Shown here piece after piece: positions 36,161 to 45,513 of a stretch of 64,000 nucleotides of DNA. This DNA comes from Mycolicibacter kumamotonensis (GTDB taxonomy: Bacteria; Actinomycetota; Actinomycetes; Mycobacteriales; Mycobacteriaceae). The translations under genes were made by a program, and so were the position numbers. The stretch covers positions 1 through 64,000 of the forward strand of contig NZ_MVHU01000020.1 in NCBI RefSeq assembly GCF_002086285.1, given 5' to 3'. The notes beneath the pieces were generated by a model. It did not search any database, had not been told where the DNA came from, and saw only the letters and a program-made list of their open reading frames with translations. The stretch's first letter is position 1; each line of letters starts with the position of its first letter.

Positions 36161-36592
36161 ATGCCCAAACCATTCACCGAAGCCGAACGTCAACAATTCC
36201 TCGCCGACACGCACGTCGGCGTGCTGTCCGTCGATGCCACCGACGGCCGGCCCCCGGCCAGCGTCCCGATCTGGTACGACTACACCCCCGGCGGCGACAT
36301 CCGGGTCAACACCGGCGCCGGGTCGCGCAAGGCCAAGCTCATCGAGCGCGCCGGTGCGGTGACCCTGGTGGTGCAGCGCGAAGAGCTGCCCTACCAGTAC
36401 GTCGTCGTGGAGGGCACCGTGGTGCAGGCCGCCACGCCGGCGCCGAGGGAACCCCGCGAAGCCATCGCAGTTCGCTACCTCGGTGAGGAAGGCGGGCGGG
36501 CGTTCGCCGCGAAGATGGACGGCGCCTCCAGCGTGCTGTTCACCATCCGGCCCGATCGCTGGCTGACCGCCGACTACTCCGGCGAGCTGTAA
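36161..36592 (+). CDS. pyridoxamine-oxidase-fold protein (FMN or F420 type)
   Basis: This encodes 143 residues from the ATG at 36161 (MPKPFTEAERQQFLADTHVGVLSV). The split beta-barrel pattern is visible: VGVLSVDA..GRPPASVPIWYDYTPGG.IRVNTGAGSRKAKLIERAGAVTLVVQ. The length and pattern fit mycobacterial PPOX-class proteins, many of which use F420 rather than FMN. It is a small redox enzyme of unknown substrate. It ends 5 bp before a perfect hairpin shared with the convergent tRNA. Confidence 0.85.
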   Translation: MPKPFTEAERQQFLADTHVGVLSVDATDGRPPASVPIWYDYTPGGDIRVNTGAGSRKAKLIERAGAVTLVVQREELPYQYVVVEGTVVQAATPAPREPREAIAVRYLGEEGGRAFAAKMDGASSVLFTIRPDRWLTADYSGEL

Positions 36593-36597
36593 AAGCA

Positions 36598-36625
36598 ATC
36601 AGGCCCCTTGCAGAAGGGGCCTGAT
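36598..36625. terminator. perfect 12-bp-stem hairpin between PPOX gene and tRNA-Tyr
   Basis: ATCAGGCCCCTT (36598-36609) and AAGGGGCCTGAT (36614-36625) pair perfectly around a four-base loop. It lies between a plus-strand gene and a minus-strand tRNA, so it can serve as a bidirectional terminator. There is no strong T run on either side. Confidence 0.8.
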
Positions 36626-36630
36626 CTGGG

Positions 36631-36713
36631 TGGCAGGTGCAGGATTCGAACCTGCGTAGGCTTGCGCCGACGGATTTACAGTCCGCTCCCATTGGCCGCT
36701 CGGGCAACCTGCC
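36631..36713 (-). tRNA. tRNA-Tyr (GTA)
   Basis: Read on the minus strand, GGCAGGT at the 5' end pairs with ACCTGCC at the 3' end. The anticodon GTA lies at 36677-36679. The T loop contains GGTTCGAATCC. The length of 83 bases and the long variable arm are as expected for a bacterial tyrosine tRNA. The discriminator base is A. CCA is not clearly encoded. Confidence 0.95.
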
Positions 36714-36800
36714 GTATCGCGCCTAGCAGACTACAACGAAGATGTACCCCGAACACAAACGGGCCAGCACCTGCCAAACGGCATGGAGAAAGGACGTCTC

Positions 36801-37292
36801 GTGGCCGACTCATCGTTCGACATCGTCAGCAAGGTCGACCGCCAGGAGGTCGACAACGCCTTGAACCAGGCGGCCAAGGAGCTGGCCACCCGGTTCGACT
36901 TCCGCGGCACCGACACCACCATCGCCTGGAAGGGCGAGGAGACCATCGAGCTGGTCAGCTCCACCGAGGAGCGCGTCAAGGCCGCCGTCGACGTGTTCAA
37001 GGAAAAGCTGATCCGCCGGGACATCTCGATGAAGGCGTTCGACGCCGGCGAACCGCAGGCCTCCGGCAAGACCTACAAAGTCAGCGGCAGCCTCAAGCAG
37101 GGCATCGACGGCGAGCACGCCAAGAAGATCAACAAGCTGATCCGAGACGAGGGGCCCAAGGGCGTCAAGACCCAGATCCAGGGCGACGAGATCCGGGTGT
37201 CGTCGAAGAAGCGCGACGACCTGCAGGCCGTCATCTCACTGCTGAAGGGCGCCGACCTCGACGTGGCGCTGCAGTTCGTCAACTACCGGTAG
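36801..37292 (+). CDS. YajQ family nucleotide-binding protein
   Basis: This encodes 163 residues from the GTG at 36801; AAAGGA is at the right spacing. The ATG at 36783 would remove that spacing. Family marks are [23 protein letters not shown] near the start, [13 protein letters not shown] in the middle, and [19 protein letters not shown] at the end. YajQ proteins bind nucleotides, including cyclic-di-GMP in some bacteria, and fold as two linked ferredoxin-like domains. It corresponds to M. tuberculosis Rv0566c. The downstream BVMO gene is 47 bp away. Confidence 0.95.
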   Translation: MADSSFDIVSKVDRQEVDNALNQAAKELATRFDFRGTDTTIAWKGEETIELVSSTEERVKAAVDVFKEKLIRRDISMKAFDAGEPQASGKTYKVSGSLKQGIDGEHAKKINKLIRDEGPKGVKTQIQGDEIRVSSKKRDDLQAVISLLKGADLDVALQFVNYR

Positions 37293-37339
37293 CCCAAAGA
37301 CCCTAGCCCGCGGCCCTGGCTGTGCCTACGCTGGGAGCC

Positions 37340-38821
37340 GTGACCACCGAAGATTCCCTCGACGTCGTGATCATCGGAGCGGGCATCTCCGGAATCGGGG
37401 CGGCCTACCGCATCACCGAGCGCAACCCCGGCACCCGCTACGTCATCCTGGAGCGGCGCGAACGCATCGGCGGCACCTGGGACCTGTTCCGCTATCCGGG
37501 GGTGCGCTCCGACAGCAGCATCTTCACGCTGTGCCTGCCCTATGAGCCGTGGACGGGCCGCGAACGGGTGGCCGACGGCGACGAGATCCGCGACTACCTG
37601 ACCGATGCCGCACGCAAGTACGGGATCGACTCCCACATCCGGTTCAACAGCCACGTCGTCGCCGCCGACTGGGATTCCTCGACCGATACCTGGACGGTGA
37701 CGGTGCAGGAGGGCACCACTGGAACAACGCGGACCTACCGCAGCCGGTTCGTGTTCTTCGGGTCCGGCTACTACAACTACGACGAGGGCTATACCCCGGA
37801 CTTCCCCGGTGTCGAGACGTTCACCGGCACGGTGGTGCACCCGCAGCACTGGCCCGAGGACCTGGACTACGCCGGCAAGAAGATGGTGGTGATCGGCAGC
37901 GGCGCCACGGCGATGTCGCTGGTTCCGGCGCTGGCCGAGCGGGCCGGCCAGCTCACCCTGCTGCAGCGCACACCGACGTACCTGATCTCGGCGTCGAAAT
38001 ACAGTCGTTTCACCGATGCGGTCGCAAAACTGTTGCCCCGCAAGCTGGCTCACCCGATCATCCGGTTCACCATGGCATTGTTCGAGGGCGTGGTCTGGTT
38101 TTTGGCCCGCAAGACGCCGCCGCTCTTGAAGTGGATGCTGCGCCGGACGGCCGTGCAGAACCTGCCGCCGGGCTATGACGTCGACACCCACTTCAAGCCG
38201 CCGTATCAGCCGTGGGACCAGCGGCTGTGCCTGATTCCCGACGCGGACCTCTACACCGAGATCAGCGCCGGGCGAGTCGAAATGGTCACCGACCGGATCG
38301 ATCACTTCGACGCCACCGGGATCACGCTGCAGTCCGGGACGCACCTGGATGCCGACATCATCGTCACCGCCACCGGTCTGCAACTGCAGGCCCTCGGCGG
38401 GGTGCGGATCAGCTTGGACGGCACCGAGATCAAGCCCACCGATCGCTTCGTCTACAAGGCGCACATGCTCGAAGACGTGCCCAACCTGTTCTGGTGCGTC
38501 GGCTACACCAACGCCTCCTGGACGCTGCGCGCGGACATGACGGCCCGCGCCACCGCAAAGCTGATGTCGTACATGGCCGCCCGCGGGTACACCCACGCCT
38601 ACCCGCATCTCGGCGACGAGCCGCTCACCGAGAAGCCGGCCTGGGATATTCAGGCCGGTTACGTGCTGCGTGCCCTGCACGCCCTGCCCAAATCCGGCAC
38701 CAAGCGGCCCTGGAACGTGCGGCAGAACTACTTCGCCGACGCCTTGGACTACCGCTTCGACCGGATCGAGGAGTCGATGGTGTTCGGTCGGGCCGGCGAA
38801 AGCGTGCCGCTGGCCAGCTGA
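37340..38821 (+). CDS. Baeyer-Villiger-type flavin monooxygenase
   Basis: This encodes 493 residues from the GTG at 37340, preceded by GGGAG. Two Rossmann motifs are IIGAGISGIGAAY and VIGSGATAMSLVP. Between them is FTGTVVHPQHWP, which satisfies the FxGxxxHxxxWP fingerprint of Baeyer-Villiger monooxygenases. NADPH-dependent oxygen insertion into a ketone is expected. It corresponds to M. tuberculosis Rv0565c, where a similar enzyme lies next to gpdA1. It ends 19 bp before gpsA and is likely cotranscribed. Confidence 0.93.
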   Translation: MTTEDSLDVVIIGAGISGIGAAYRITERNPGTRYVILERRERIGGTWDLFRYPGVRSDSSIFTLCLPYEPWTGRERVADGDEIRDYLTDAARKYGIDSHIRFNSHVVAADWDSSTDTWTVTVQEGTTGTTRTYRSRFVFFGSGYYNYDEGYTPDFPGVETFTGTVVHPQHWPEDLDYAGKKMVVIGSGATAMSLVPALAERAGQLTLLQRTPTYLISASKYSRFTDAVAKLLPRKLAHPIIRFTMALFEGVVWFLARKTPPLLKWMLRRTAVQNLPPGYDVDTHFKPPYQPWDQRLCLIPDADLYTEISAGRVEMVTDRIDHFDATGITLQSGTHLDADIIVTATGLQLQALGGVRISLDGTEIKPTDRFVYKAHMLEDVPNLFWCVGYTNASWTLRADMTARATAKLMSYMAARGYTHAYPHLGDEPLTEKPAWDIQAGYVLRALHALPKSGTKRPWNVRQNYFADALDYRFDRIEESMVFGRAGESVPLAS

Positions 38822-38840
38822 CCCGAGGTAACTTCGCTGC

Positions 38841-39866
38841 ATGCCAGCTGCTACTCGCACACCCAGGGTCGTCGTGCTCGGCGGCGGATCGTTCGGAACC
38901 ACGGTGGCCTCGATCTGCTCGCGGCGCGCCCCGACGCTGCAATGGGTGCGTTCGGAATCGACCGCCGCCGACATCAACGACAACCAGCGCAACAGCCGCT
39001 ATCTGGGCAACGAGGTGGTGCTCAGCGAGACCCTGCGCGCCACCACCGATTTCGCCGAGGCCGCCCGCAGCGCCGACGTCGTGGTGATGGCGGTGCCCTC
39101 GCACGGCTTCCGCGGCGTGCTCACCGAGCTCGCCAACGAGCTGCGGCCGTGGGTGCCGGTGGTGTCACTGGTCAAGGGCCTGGAGCAGGGCACCAACATG
39201 CGGATGTCGCAGATCGTCGACGAGGTGCTGCCCGGGCATCCGGCCGGCATCCTGGCCGGGCCGAACATCGCCCGCGAGGTCGCTGAGGGCTACGCGGCCG
39301 CGGCGGTGCTGGCCATGCCGGATCAGCATCTGGCGGCGCAGCTGGCGTTGCTTTTCCGCACCAAGCGGTTCCGGGTCTACACCAGCGACGACGTGGTCGG
39401 GGTCGAGATGGCCGGGGCGTTGAAGAACGTCTATGCGATCGCGGTGGGGATGGGCTATTCGCTGGGGATCGGCGAGAACACCCGGGCCATGGTGATGGCG
39501 CGATCGGTGCGGGAGATGTCCAAACTGGGCGAGGCAATGGGCGGGGCCCGCGACACCTTCGCCGGGCTGGCCGGCATGGGCGATCTGATCGTGACCTGCA
39601 CCAGCCAGCGCAGCCGCAACCGGTTCGTCGGCGAACAGCTGGGCTCCGGAAAGTCGATCGACGAGATCATCGCCTCGATGAACCAAGTCGCCGAGGGGGT
39701 GCGGGCCGCCAGCGTGATCATGAAGTTCGCCGCGCAATACGGGCTGAACATGCCGATCGCCCGTGAGGTCGACGGCGTGATCAACCACGGCTCCACCGTC
39801 GAGCAGGCCTACCGCGGGCTGATCGCCGAGGCCCCAGGGCACGAGGTGGAGGGCACCGGCTTCTGA
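38841..39866 (+). CDS. gpsA: NAD(P)H-dependent glycerol-3-phosphate dehydrogenase
   Basis: This encodes 341 residues. It reduces dihydroxyacetone phosphate for phospholipid synthesis. The cofactor loop is LGGGSFGTTVA; AGPNIAREVAEG is the family mark; the catalytic lysine lies in AGALKNVYAIAVGMG, and GMGDLIVTCTS follows. It corresponds to gpdA1 (Rv0564c). It is encoded after the BVMO gene on the same strand. Length and motifs are normal. Confidence 0.97.
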   Translation: MPAATRTPRVVVLGGGSFGTTVASICSRRAPTLQWVRSESTAADINDNQRNSRYLGNEVVLSETLRATTDFAEAARSADVVVMAVPSHGFRGVLTELANELRPWVPVVSLVKGLEQGTNMRMSQIVDEVLPGHPAGILAGPNIAREVAEGYAAAAVLAMPDQHLAAQLALLFRTKRFRVYTSDDVVGVEMAGALKNVYAIAVGMGYSLGIGENTRAMVMARSVREMSKLGEAMGGARDTFAGLAGMGDLIVTCTSQRSRNRFVGEQLGSGKSIDEIIASMNQVAEGVRAASVIMKFAAQYGLNMPIAREVDGVINHGSTVEQAYRGLIAEAPGHEVEGTGF

Positions 39867-39945
39867 GCCTCTTCCGTCGCAGGCGTCACTTGCGCACCGT
39901 CTCCGGTGGGGTGAGGTGAGTTCAAATCGGATAGCGCGGGCGATA

Positions 39946-40284
39946 TCACCAGTCCAGCAGGTTGCTCGGCGGGCGATCTGCCAGCTTCTGGACGACCCAG
40001 TGGTTCATCGACACGTTCTGGTCGGCGGCCTCCACGGCGAGGCGGGCGTGCAGCGTCGGTGAGGTCCGCACCAGGAAGTTGCCGCTGAACTTCCGGTCGG
40101 TGATCGGCGGTGGAACGTCTTCGCCTTCGCGCTCGGCCAAATACTCATCGACGGTCTGCTCGACACCGGCGATGGCTTCCCGCATGGTGGGCGCCCAATG
40201 CGTCAGCCAGGGCAGTTCGAGGCACAGGGCGACGTAGCGGTCGTACTCGCGCGACCACTCGGCTCGATACGTGTAGTGGTTCAT
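39946..40284 (-). CDS. HicB-like orphan antitoxin
   Basis: This encodes 112 residues from the ATG at 40284; upstream codons to 40320 are less likely. The N-terminal part (YTYRAEWSREYDRYVALCLELPWLTHWAPTMREAIAGVEQTVDEYL) is the HicB fold that mimics a partner RNase. The C-terminal part (FLVRTSPTLHARLAVEAADQNVSMNHWVVQKL) is a ribbon-helix-helix DNA-binding domain. No HicA gene lies beside it. A 14-bp palindrome ten bases upstream of the start is the likely site of autoregulation. Confidence 0.85.
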   Translation of the reverse strand: MNHYTYRAEWSREYDRYVALCLELPWLTHWAPTMREAIAGVEQTVDEYLAEREGEDVPPPITDRKFSGNFLVRTSPTLHARLAVEAADQNVSMNHWVVQKLADRPPSNLLDW

Positions 40285-40293
40285 GGCCGGTAG

Positions 40294-40307
40294 TAGCGCA
40301 TGCGCTA
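40294..40307. promoter_or_regulatory. perfect 14-bp palindrome upstream of the HicB gene
   Basis: TAGCGCATGCGCTA is a perfect palindrome. It lies ten bases before the HicB-like start. RHH-type antitoxins bind such sites. It may also be part of the promoter. Binding is inferred. Confidence 0.5.
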
Positions 40308-40408
40308 TCCGATTCGACAAGACATCTATCCCCAGGCGCGGGGACGGAAGTGGCGGGTGGGGCGCTGGGATGGGCAGCCGCCGAGTGGGGCGCCAGGGAT
40401 GGGCGGCC

Positions 40409-41257
40409 CTACCCCCGCGCCATCGCCTCCAGCCGGCGGATCCGGTCGGCCATCGGCGGGTGGGTGGAGAACAGCTGCCCGACCTTCTCGCCCACCCGGA
40501 ACGGGTTGGCGATCATCAGGTGCGACTGGCTGGCCAGCTCGGGCTCGGGCGGCAGCGGGGCGGCCTGCACCCCGTCGGAGATCTTGCGCAGCGCGGACGC
40601 CAGCGCCAGCGGGTCACCCGTCAGTACGGCGCCGGACTCGTCGGCCTGATACTCCCGCGACCGCGACACCGCCAGCCGCACGATCGACGCCGCCAGCGGC
40701 CCCACCAAGGCGACCAGCAGCATCGCCAGCGGGTTGCCGTCGCGGCGGTTGCCCAAGAACATCGCCATATTGGCCAACCCGGTGATCACCGACGCCAGGG
40801 CGCCGGCGACACAGGAGATCAGGATGTCGCGGTTGTAGACGTGCGACAGCTCGTGGCCCAGGACTGCACGCAGCTCGCGCTCGTTGAGCAGCCGAAGGAT
40901 GCCGCTGGTGCAACACACCGCGGCGTGGCGCGGGTTGCGGCCGGTCGCAAATGCGTTGGGGGCGTTGGTGTCGCTGACGTACAACCGGGGCATCGGCTGG
41001 TGGGCGGCGGTGGCCAGCTCGCGCACGATCCGGTAGATCTCCGGCGCCTGGACCTCGGTGACCGGCTGGGCCCGCATCGCCCTCAGCGCCAGCTTGTCGC
41101 TGTTGAAGTAGGTGTAGGCGTTCATCGCCACGGCGAACAGCACCGCCACCCACATCATCGAGGGCCCGAAGGCCCGCCCGACCAGCACGATCAACCCCGA
41201 CATGACGAACAGCAGCAGGAACGTCTTCGCCGTGTTGCGGTGCGGGTGCCAGGTCAT
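40409..41257 (-). CDS. htpX: HtpX-type membrane zinc metalloprotease
   Basis: This encodes 282 residues. Two N-terminal membrane helices are followed by the zinc site HELSH in [13 protein letters not shown]. Two more hydrophobic segments flank residues about 145-190. The mark [18 protein letters not shown] precedes the zinc site as in the family. HtpX degrades damaged membrane proteins. It corresponds to Rv0563. It is downstream of grcC1 on the same strand, 72 bp away. Confidence 0.96.
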   Translation of the reverse strand: MTWHPHRNTAKTFLLLFVMSGLIVLVGRAFGPSMMWVAVLFAVAMNAYTYFNSDKLALRAMRAQPVTEVQAPEIYRIVRELATAAHQPMPRLYVSDTNAPNAFATGRNPRHAAVCCTSGILRLLNERELRAVLGHELSHVYNRDILISCVAGALASVITGLANMAMFLGNRRDGNPLAMLLVALVGPLAASIVRLAVSRSREYQADESGAVLTGDPLALASALRKISDGVQAAPLPPEPELASQSHLMIANPFRVGEKVGQLFSTHPPMADRIRRLEAMARG

Positions 41258-41329
41258 CGACTTCCTCCTCGGAGAACCGCCGTCTTGCTCATTTAACGCC
41301 TCGGGCGCAGCCCGGGTTCCGCATTGTGC

Positions 41330-42346
41330 TCAGCCATGGCGGTTGACGGTGTAGTCGACCAGGCCGGCGAGTGCCGCCCGGCCGACGCAGTCGGGCAGCG
41401 CGGCCAACTCGGCTCGGGCCTGCGCGGCATACTCGGCCACCGTCTCCTTGGCCCGCACCATGCCCGGAGACGCGCGCAGCAGCCCCAACGCCTCGGCCAC
41501 CACCGCATCCTCGGTGACCGGGCCGGCCAGCAGCGTACGCAGCCGCTCGGCGTCCGGGCCGGTCTCCTGCAGCGCGTAGAGCACCGGCAGGGTGTGCACC
41601 CCTTCGCGGAGGTCGGTGCCGGGCAGTTTCCCAGACTCGTCGGGATCGCTGTCGATGTCGATGATGTCGTCGGAGATCTGGAACGCGGTGCCCACGACAC
41701 CCCCCAGTCGGGCCAGCCGCTCGATCTGATCGTCGTCGGCGCCGGAGAACGTCGCACCGAACCGGCCGGACGCCGAGATCAGGCAGGCCGTCTTCTCGTA
41801 GACCACCTTGAGGTAGTGCTCTATCGCGTCGATCCCCTCGGCGGCCCCGCGGGTCTCGCGCATCTGCCCGGTCACCAGCTGGGCGAAGGTCTCGGCGATG
41901 ATCCGCACCGCCTCCGGCCCCAGCCGCGACACCAGCCGCGACGCCGTCGCGAACAGGTAGTCACCGGCCAGGATCGCGATGCTGTTGCCCCACCGCGCGT
42001 TCGCGCTGGGCGCCCCGCGGCGGATCTGCGCCTCGTCCATCACGTCGTCGTGATACAGCGTCGCCAGGTGCACCAGCTCGATCACCGCGCCGGCCACCGT
42101 CACCTGCCAGGCGTCCGGCTCCGGCCCGAGCTGGGCGGACAGCACCGTGAACAACGGACGGAAACGCTTTCCCCCGGCGTCGAACAGGTGGGTGACGGCT
42201 TCGGTCATCAACGCGTCGCCGCCGCGCAACTCGGTGTCCATGAGCTCTTCGATGCGCGCCACCCCGTCGCGGACATTGCCCGCGAACGCCGGGTCGCCCA
42301 AGCCCCCGAAATCCAGCCCCGCCACCACACTCGCCGGTGTCCTCAC
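41330..42346 (-). CDS. grcC1: polyprenyl diphosphate synthase (long-chain prenyl)
   Basis: This encodes 338 residues from the GTG at 42346. The two aspartate-rich motifs are DDVMD (in HLATLYHDDVMDEAQIRRG) and DDIID (in FQISDDIIDIDSD). FARM-like residues GGKRFRPLF are near residue 58. It makes the isoprenoid tail, likely for menaquinone. It corresponds to Rv0562. Its start is 21 bp from the divergent menJ start, so the two promoters overlap. Confidence 0.95.
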   Translation of the reverse strand: MRTPASVVAGLDFGGLGDPAFAGNVRDGVARIEELMDTELRGGDALMTEAVTHLFDAGGKRFRPLFTVLSAQLGPEPDAWQVTVAGAVIELVHLATLYHDDVMDEAQIRRGAPSANARWGNSIAILAGDYLFATASRLVSRLGPEAVRIIAETFAQLVTGQMRETRGAAEGIDAIEHYLKVVYEKTACLISASGRFGATFSGADDDQIERLARLGGVVGTAFQISDDIIDIDSDPDESGKLPGTDLREGVHTLPVLYALQETGPDAERLRTLLAGPVTEDAVVAEALGLLRASPGMVRAKETVAEYAAQARAELAALPDCVGRAALAGLVDYTVNRHG

Positions 42347-42367
42347 GGCTCCAACATACTGGTCAGT

Positions 42368-43600
42368 GTGAACTCCAGCGCTCAGACGGTGGCCGAGGTG
42401 GTGATAGTGGGCGCCGGACCGGCGGGGTCGGCGGCGGCCGCCTGGGCCGCCCGGGCGGGCCGAGACGTGCTGGTGCTCGACACGGCCACGTTCCCGCGGG
42501 ACAAACCCTGCGGTGACGGACTGACCCCGCGGGCGGTCGAGCAGCTCGAGTTGTTGGGGCTGGGCGAGTGGCTCGACAGCCACATCCGGCACCGGGGCCT
42601 GCGGATGGCCGGCTTCGGCGGCGAGGTGCAGGTGGACTGGCCCGGCCCGTCTTTCCCCTCGACGGGCAGCGCCGCGCCCCGCACCGAACTCGACGAACGG
42701 ATCCGCAAGGTCGCCGAGGAGTCCGGGGCCCGGATGCGATTGGGCGTCAAGGCCGTCGGCGTCCATCACGACTCGTCGGGGCGGGTGCGCGCGGTGGTAC
42801 TCGCCGACGGCACCGAGGTAGCCTGCCGGGCGCTGATCGTCGCCGACGGCGCCCGCTCGACCCTGGGCCGGGTGCTGGGCCGGCAATGGCATCAGGAGAC
42901 GGTGTACGGGGTGGCCGCCCGCGGCTACCTGGCCTCACCGCGCAGCGACGAACCCTGGCTGACGTCGCACCTGGAACTGCGTTCGCCCGACGGGGCGGTG
43001 TTGCCCGGCTACGGGTGGATCTTTCCGCTGGGCAATGGCGAAGTGAACATCGGCGTCGGCGCGTTGGCCACCGTCAAGCGGCCCGCCGATGTCGCGCTGC
43101 GCCCGCTGATGTCCTACTACGCCGACCTGCGCCGCGACGAGTGGGGCTTCGAGGGCCCGGTGAAGGCCCCGGCCAGCGCGCTGCTGCCGATGGGCGGGGC
43201 GGTCTCTGGGGTGGCCGGGCCGAACTGGATGCTGATCGGCGACGCCGCGGCCTGCGTCAACCCGCTCAACGGCGAGGGCATCGACTACGGGCTGGAGACC
43301 GGGCGGCTGGCCGCCGAGTCACTGGGCTGCCCAGACCTCACCCACGCCTGGCCGGAATTGCTGGCCGCCCGCTACGCCCGCGGGTTCTCGGTGGCGCGGC
43401 GGCTGGCGCTGCTGCTGACCTTCCCGAAGTTCCTGCCGGCCACCGGGCCGCTGGCGATGCGGTCGACAACGCTGATGCGGGTGGCGGTGCGGGTGATGGC
43501 CAACCTGGTCACCGACGACGACGCCGACCTGGTGGCGCGGGCCTGGCGGGGCGGGGGCCGGATGTCGCGGCTGATCGACCGTCGCCGCCCGTTCTCCTGA
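42368..43600 (+). CDS. menJ: menaquinone isoprene reductase MenJ
   Basis: This encodes 410 residues from the GTG at 42368. The FAD site is VVIVGAGPAGSAAAAWAARAG, followed by the geranylgeranyl-reductase mark FPRDKPCGDGLTPRA. The second FAD block is LIGDAAACVNPLNGEGIDYGLETG near residue 290. It corresponds to Rv0561c, MenJ, which reduces the second isoprene of menaquinone-9. It is divergent from grcC1. The gene order of quinone and tail genes supports the call. Confidence 0.93.
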   Translation: MNSSAQTVAEVVIVGAGPAGSAAAAWAARAGRDVLVLDTATFPRDKPCGDGLTPRAVEQLELLGLGEWLDSHIRHRGLRMAGFGGEVQVDWPGPSFPSTGSAAPRTELDERIRKVAEESGARMRLGVKAVGVHHDSSGRVRAVVLADGTEVACRALIVADGARSTLGRVLGRQWHQETVYGVAARGYLASPRSDEPWLTSHLELRSPDGAVLPGYGWIFPLGNGEVNIGVGALATVKRPADVALRPLMSYYADLRRDEWGFEGPVKAPASALLPMGGAVSGVAGPNWMLIGDAAACVNPLNGEGIDYGLETGRLAAESLGCPDLTHAWPELLAARYARGFSVARRLALLLTFPKFLPATGPLAMRSTTLMRVAVRVMANLVTDDDADLVARAWRGGGRMSRLIDRRRPFS

Positions 43601-43621
43601 ACCAGCGCAATATCAGGACCG

Positions 43622-43650
43622 TTGACATATATCAATCTCATTGATATACC
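43622..43650 (+). promoter_or_regulatory. consensus promoter with palindromic operator in the spacer
   Basis: TTGACA (43622-43627) and TATACC (43645-43650) are separated by 17 bases. A perfect inverted repeat TATATCAAT-CTC-ATTGATATA (43628-43648) fills the spacer and overlaps the -10 box. The ATG of the next gene begins 6 bases after the -10 box, so the transcript is likely leaderless. The homologue Rv0560c is repressed by the MarR-type regulator Rv2887; a similar repressor site is the natural reading here. Confidence 0.8.
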
Positions 43651-43656
43651 GGGTAG

Positions 43657-44331
<675 letters not shown>

Positions 44332-44336
44332 ACGCC

Positions 44337-44780
44337 ATGGCTACCCCGAAGCCGCCACGCTGGCTCAAGCCGGTCAACAAGGTGATGATCGGCCTGCAGA
44401 AGCTGGGGATTCCGACCGGTCCGCCGATGGTGCTGACGGTGCCGGGGCGCAAGTCCGGTCAGCCACGCAGCACACCGATGACGCCGTTCACCCACGACGG
44501 CCAGCTCTACACCGTGGCGGGGTTCCCGAACGCCGACTGGGCCCTGAATGCTCGGGCGGCCGGTTCGGGCACGCTCGCCCACGGCCGTAAGAAGCGGCCG
44601 GTGCGCATCGTCGAGCTGTCACCGGAGGCGGCCCGCCCGGTGCTGCGGGCGTTTCCGACGCAGGTGCCGGTCGGCGTCCGCTTCCTCAAACAGGCGGGCT
44701 TGGTCGTCAACGGCACGCCCGACGAGGTCGAGGCGCTGGCCGGGCGCATCTCGGTCTTCCGGTTCGACCCGCCGGCGTAG
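44337..44780 (+). CDS. deazaflavin (F420)-dependent nitroreductase-like protein
   Basis: This encodes 147 residues. The Ddn-family pattern is clear: GPPMVLTVPGRKSGQPRSTPMTPFTHDGQLYTVAGFPNADWALNARAAG. Ddn-like proteins reduce quinones or nitro compounds with F420H2 and act at the membrane. It lies 6 bp after the methyltransferase gene and is probably in the same transcript. A close paralogue is encoded at 57,234; both sit next to menaquinone genes, which may suggest a quinone-reducing role. Confidence 0.9.
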   Translation: MATPKPPRWLKPVNKVMIGLQKLGIPTGPPMVLTVPGRKSGQPRSTPMTPFTHDGQLYTVAGFPNADWALNARAAGSGTLAHGRKKRPVRIVELSPEAARPVLRAFPTQVPVGVRFLKQAGLVVNGTPDEVEALAGRISVFRFDPPA

Positions 44781-44787
44781 GGCCGGA

Positions 44788-45477
44788 CTACTGCGGCTTG
44801 CGGGCCGAGTGCAGGGCGACGATGCCGCCCGTGAGGTTGCGCCACTGCACGTCCGACCATCCCGACGCGGTGATCTGCTCGGCCAGCGCCGCTTGATCCG
44901 GCCAGGCCCGGATCGACTCGGCCAGATACACGTAGGCCTCCGGGTTACTTGACACCGCCCGGGCCACCGCCGGCAGTGCGCGCATCAGGTACTCCTTGTA
45001 GACCGTGGCGAACACCGGGATTCTCGGGGTGGAGAACTCACAGACCACCAGCCGCCCACCGGGTTTGGTCACCCGGGCCATCTCCCGCAGGCCCGCGGTG
45101 TGGTCGACGACATTGCGCAGCCCGAAGCTGATTGTGACCGCGTCGAACACCGCGTCGTCGAAGGGCAGCTTGGTGGCATCCCCGGCGACCTTGGGTACAT
45201 CCCGCTTGCGGCCGGCGGCCAACATCCCGACCGAGAAGTCCGCGGCCACGCACCATGCCCCGGACTTGGCCAGCTCGACGGTGGACACCGCGGTGCCGGC
45301 GGCCAGGTCCAGCACCTTCTCCCCCGGCCGCAGGCCGAGTGTTTTACGGGTGGCCCGCCGCCAGGCGCGATCGCGGCCCAGCGACATCACCGTGTTGGTG
45401 AGGTCGTAGCGGCGCGCGACGCCGTCGAACATCGATGCCACCGCGTGGGGATCTTTGTCCAGGCTCGCGCGGCTCAC
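44788..45477 (-). CDS. menG: demethylmenaquinone C-methyltransferase
   Basis: This encodes 229 residues from the GTG at 45477, which matches the SRA-LDKDP start of M. tuberculosis Rv0558. It adds the last methyl group of menaquinone. UbiE/MenG marks are [19 protein letters not shown] and [16 protein letters not shown], then [14 protein letters not shown].. and [11 protein letters not shown]. It is convergent with the Ddn-like gene, with 7 bp between the stops. The gene is complete. Confidence 0.96.
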   Translation of the reverse strand: MSRASLDKDPHAVASMFDGVARRYDLTNTVMSLGRDRAWRRATRKTLGLRPGEKVLDLAAGTAVSTVELAKSGAWCVAADFSVGMLAAGRKRDVPKVAGDATKLPFDDAVFDAVTISFGLRNVVDHTAGLREMARVTKPGGRLVVCEFSTPRIPVFATVYKEYLMRALPAVARAVSSNPEAYVYLAESIRAWPDQAALAEQITASGWSDVQWRNLTGGIVALHSARKPQ

Positions 45478-45513
45478 GGTGTCGAGGCTACCCGCCTCCG
45501 ATAGGGTCGTGGA

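Noticed and set aside
37283..38992. Minus-strand frame of 569 residues across the BVMO gene
   Set aside because: The plus strand holds clear FAD and BVMO motifs; the long minus frame is a codon-bias shadow.
41324..42367. Extension of the menJ frame upstream through grcC1
   Set aside because: The frame is open through the antisense of grcC1, but the conserved FAD motif starts after the GTG at 42368.
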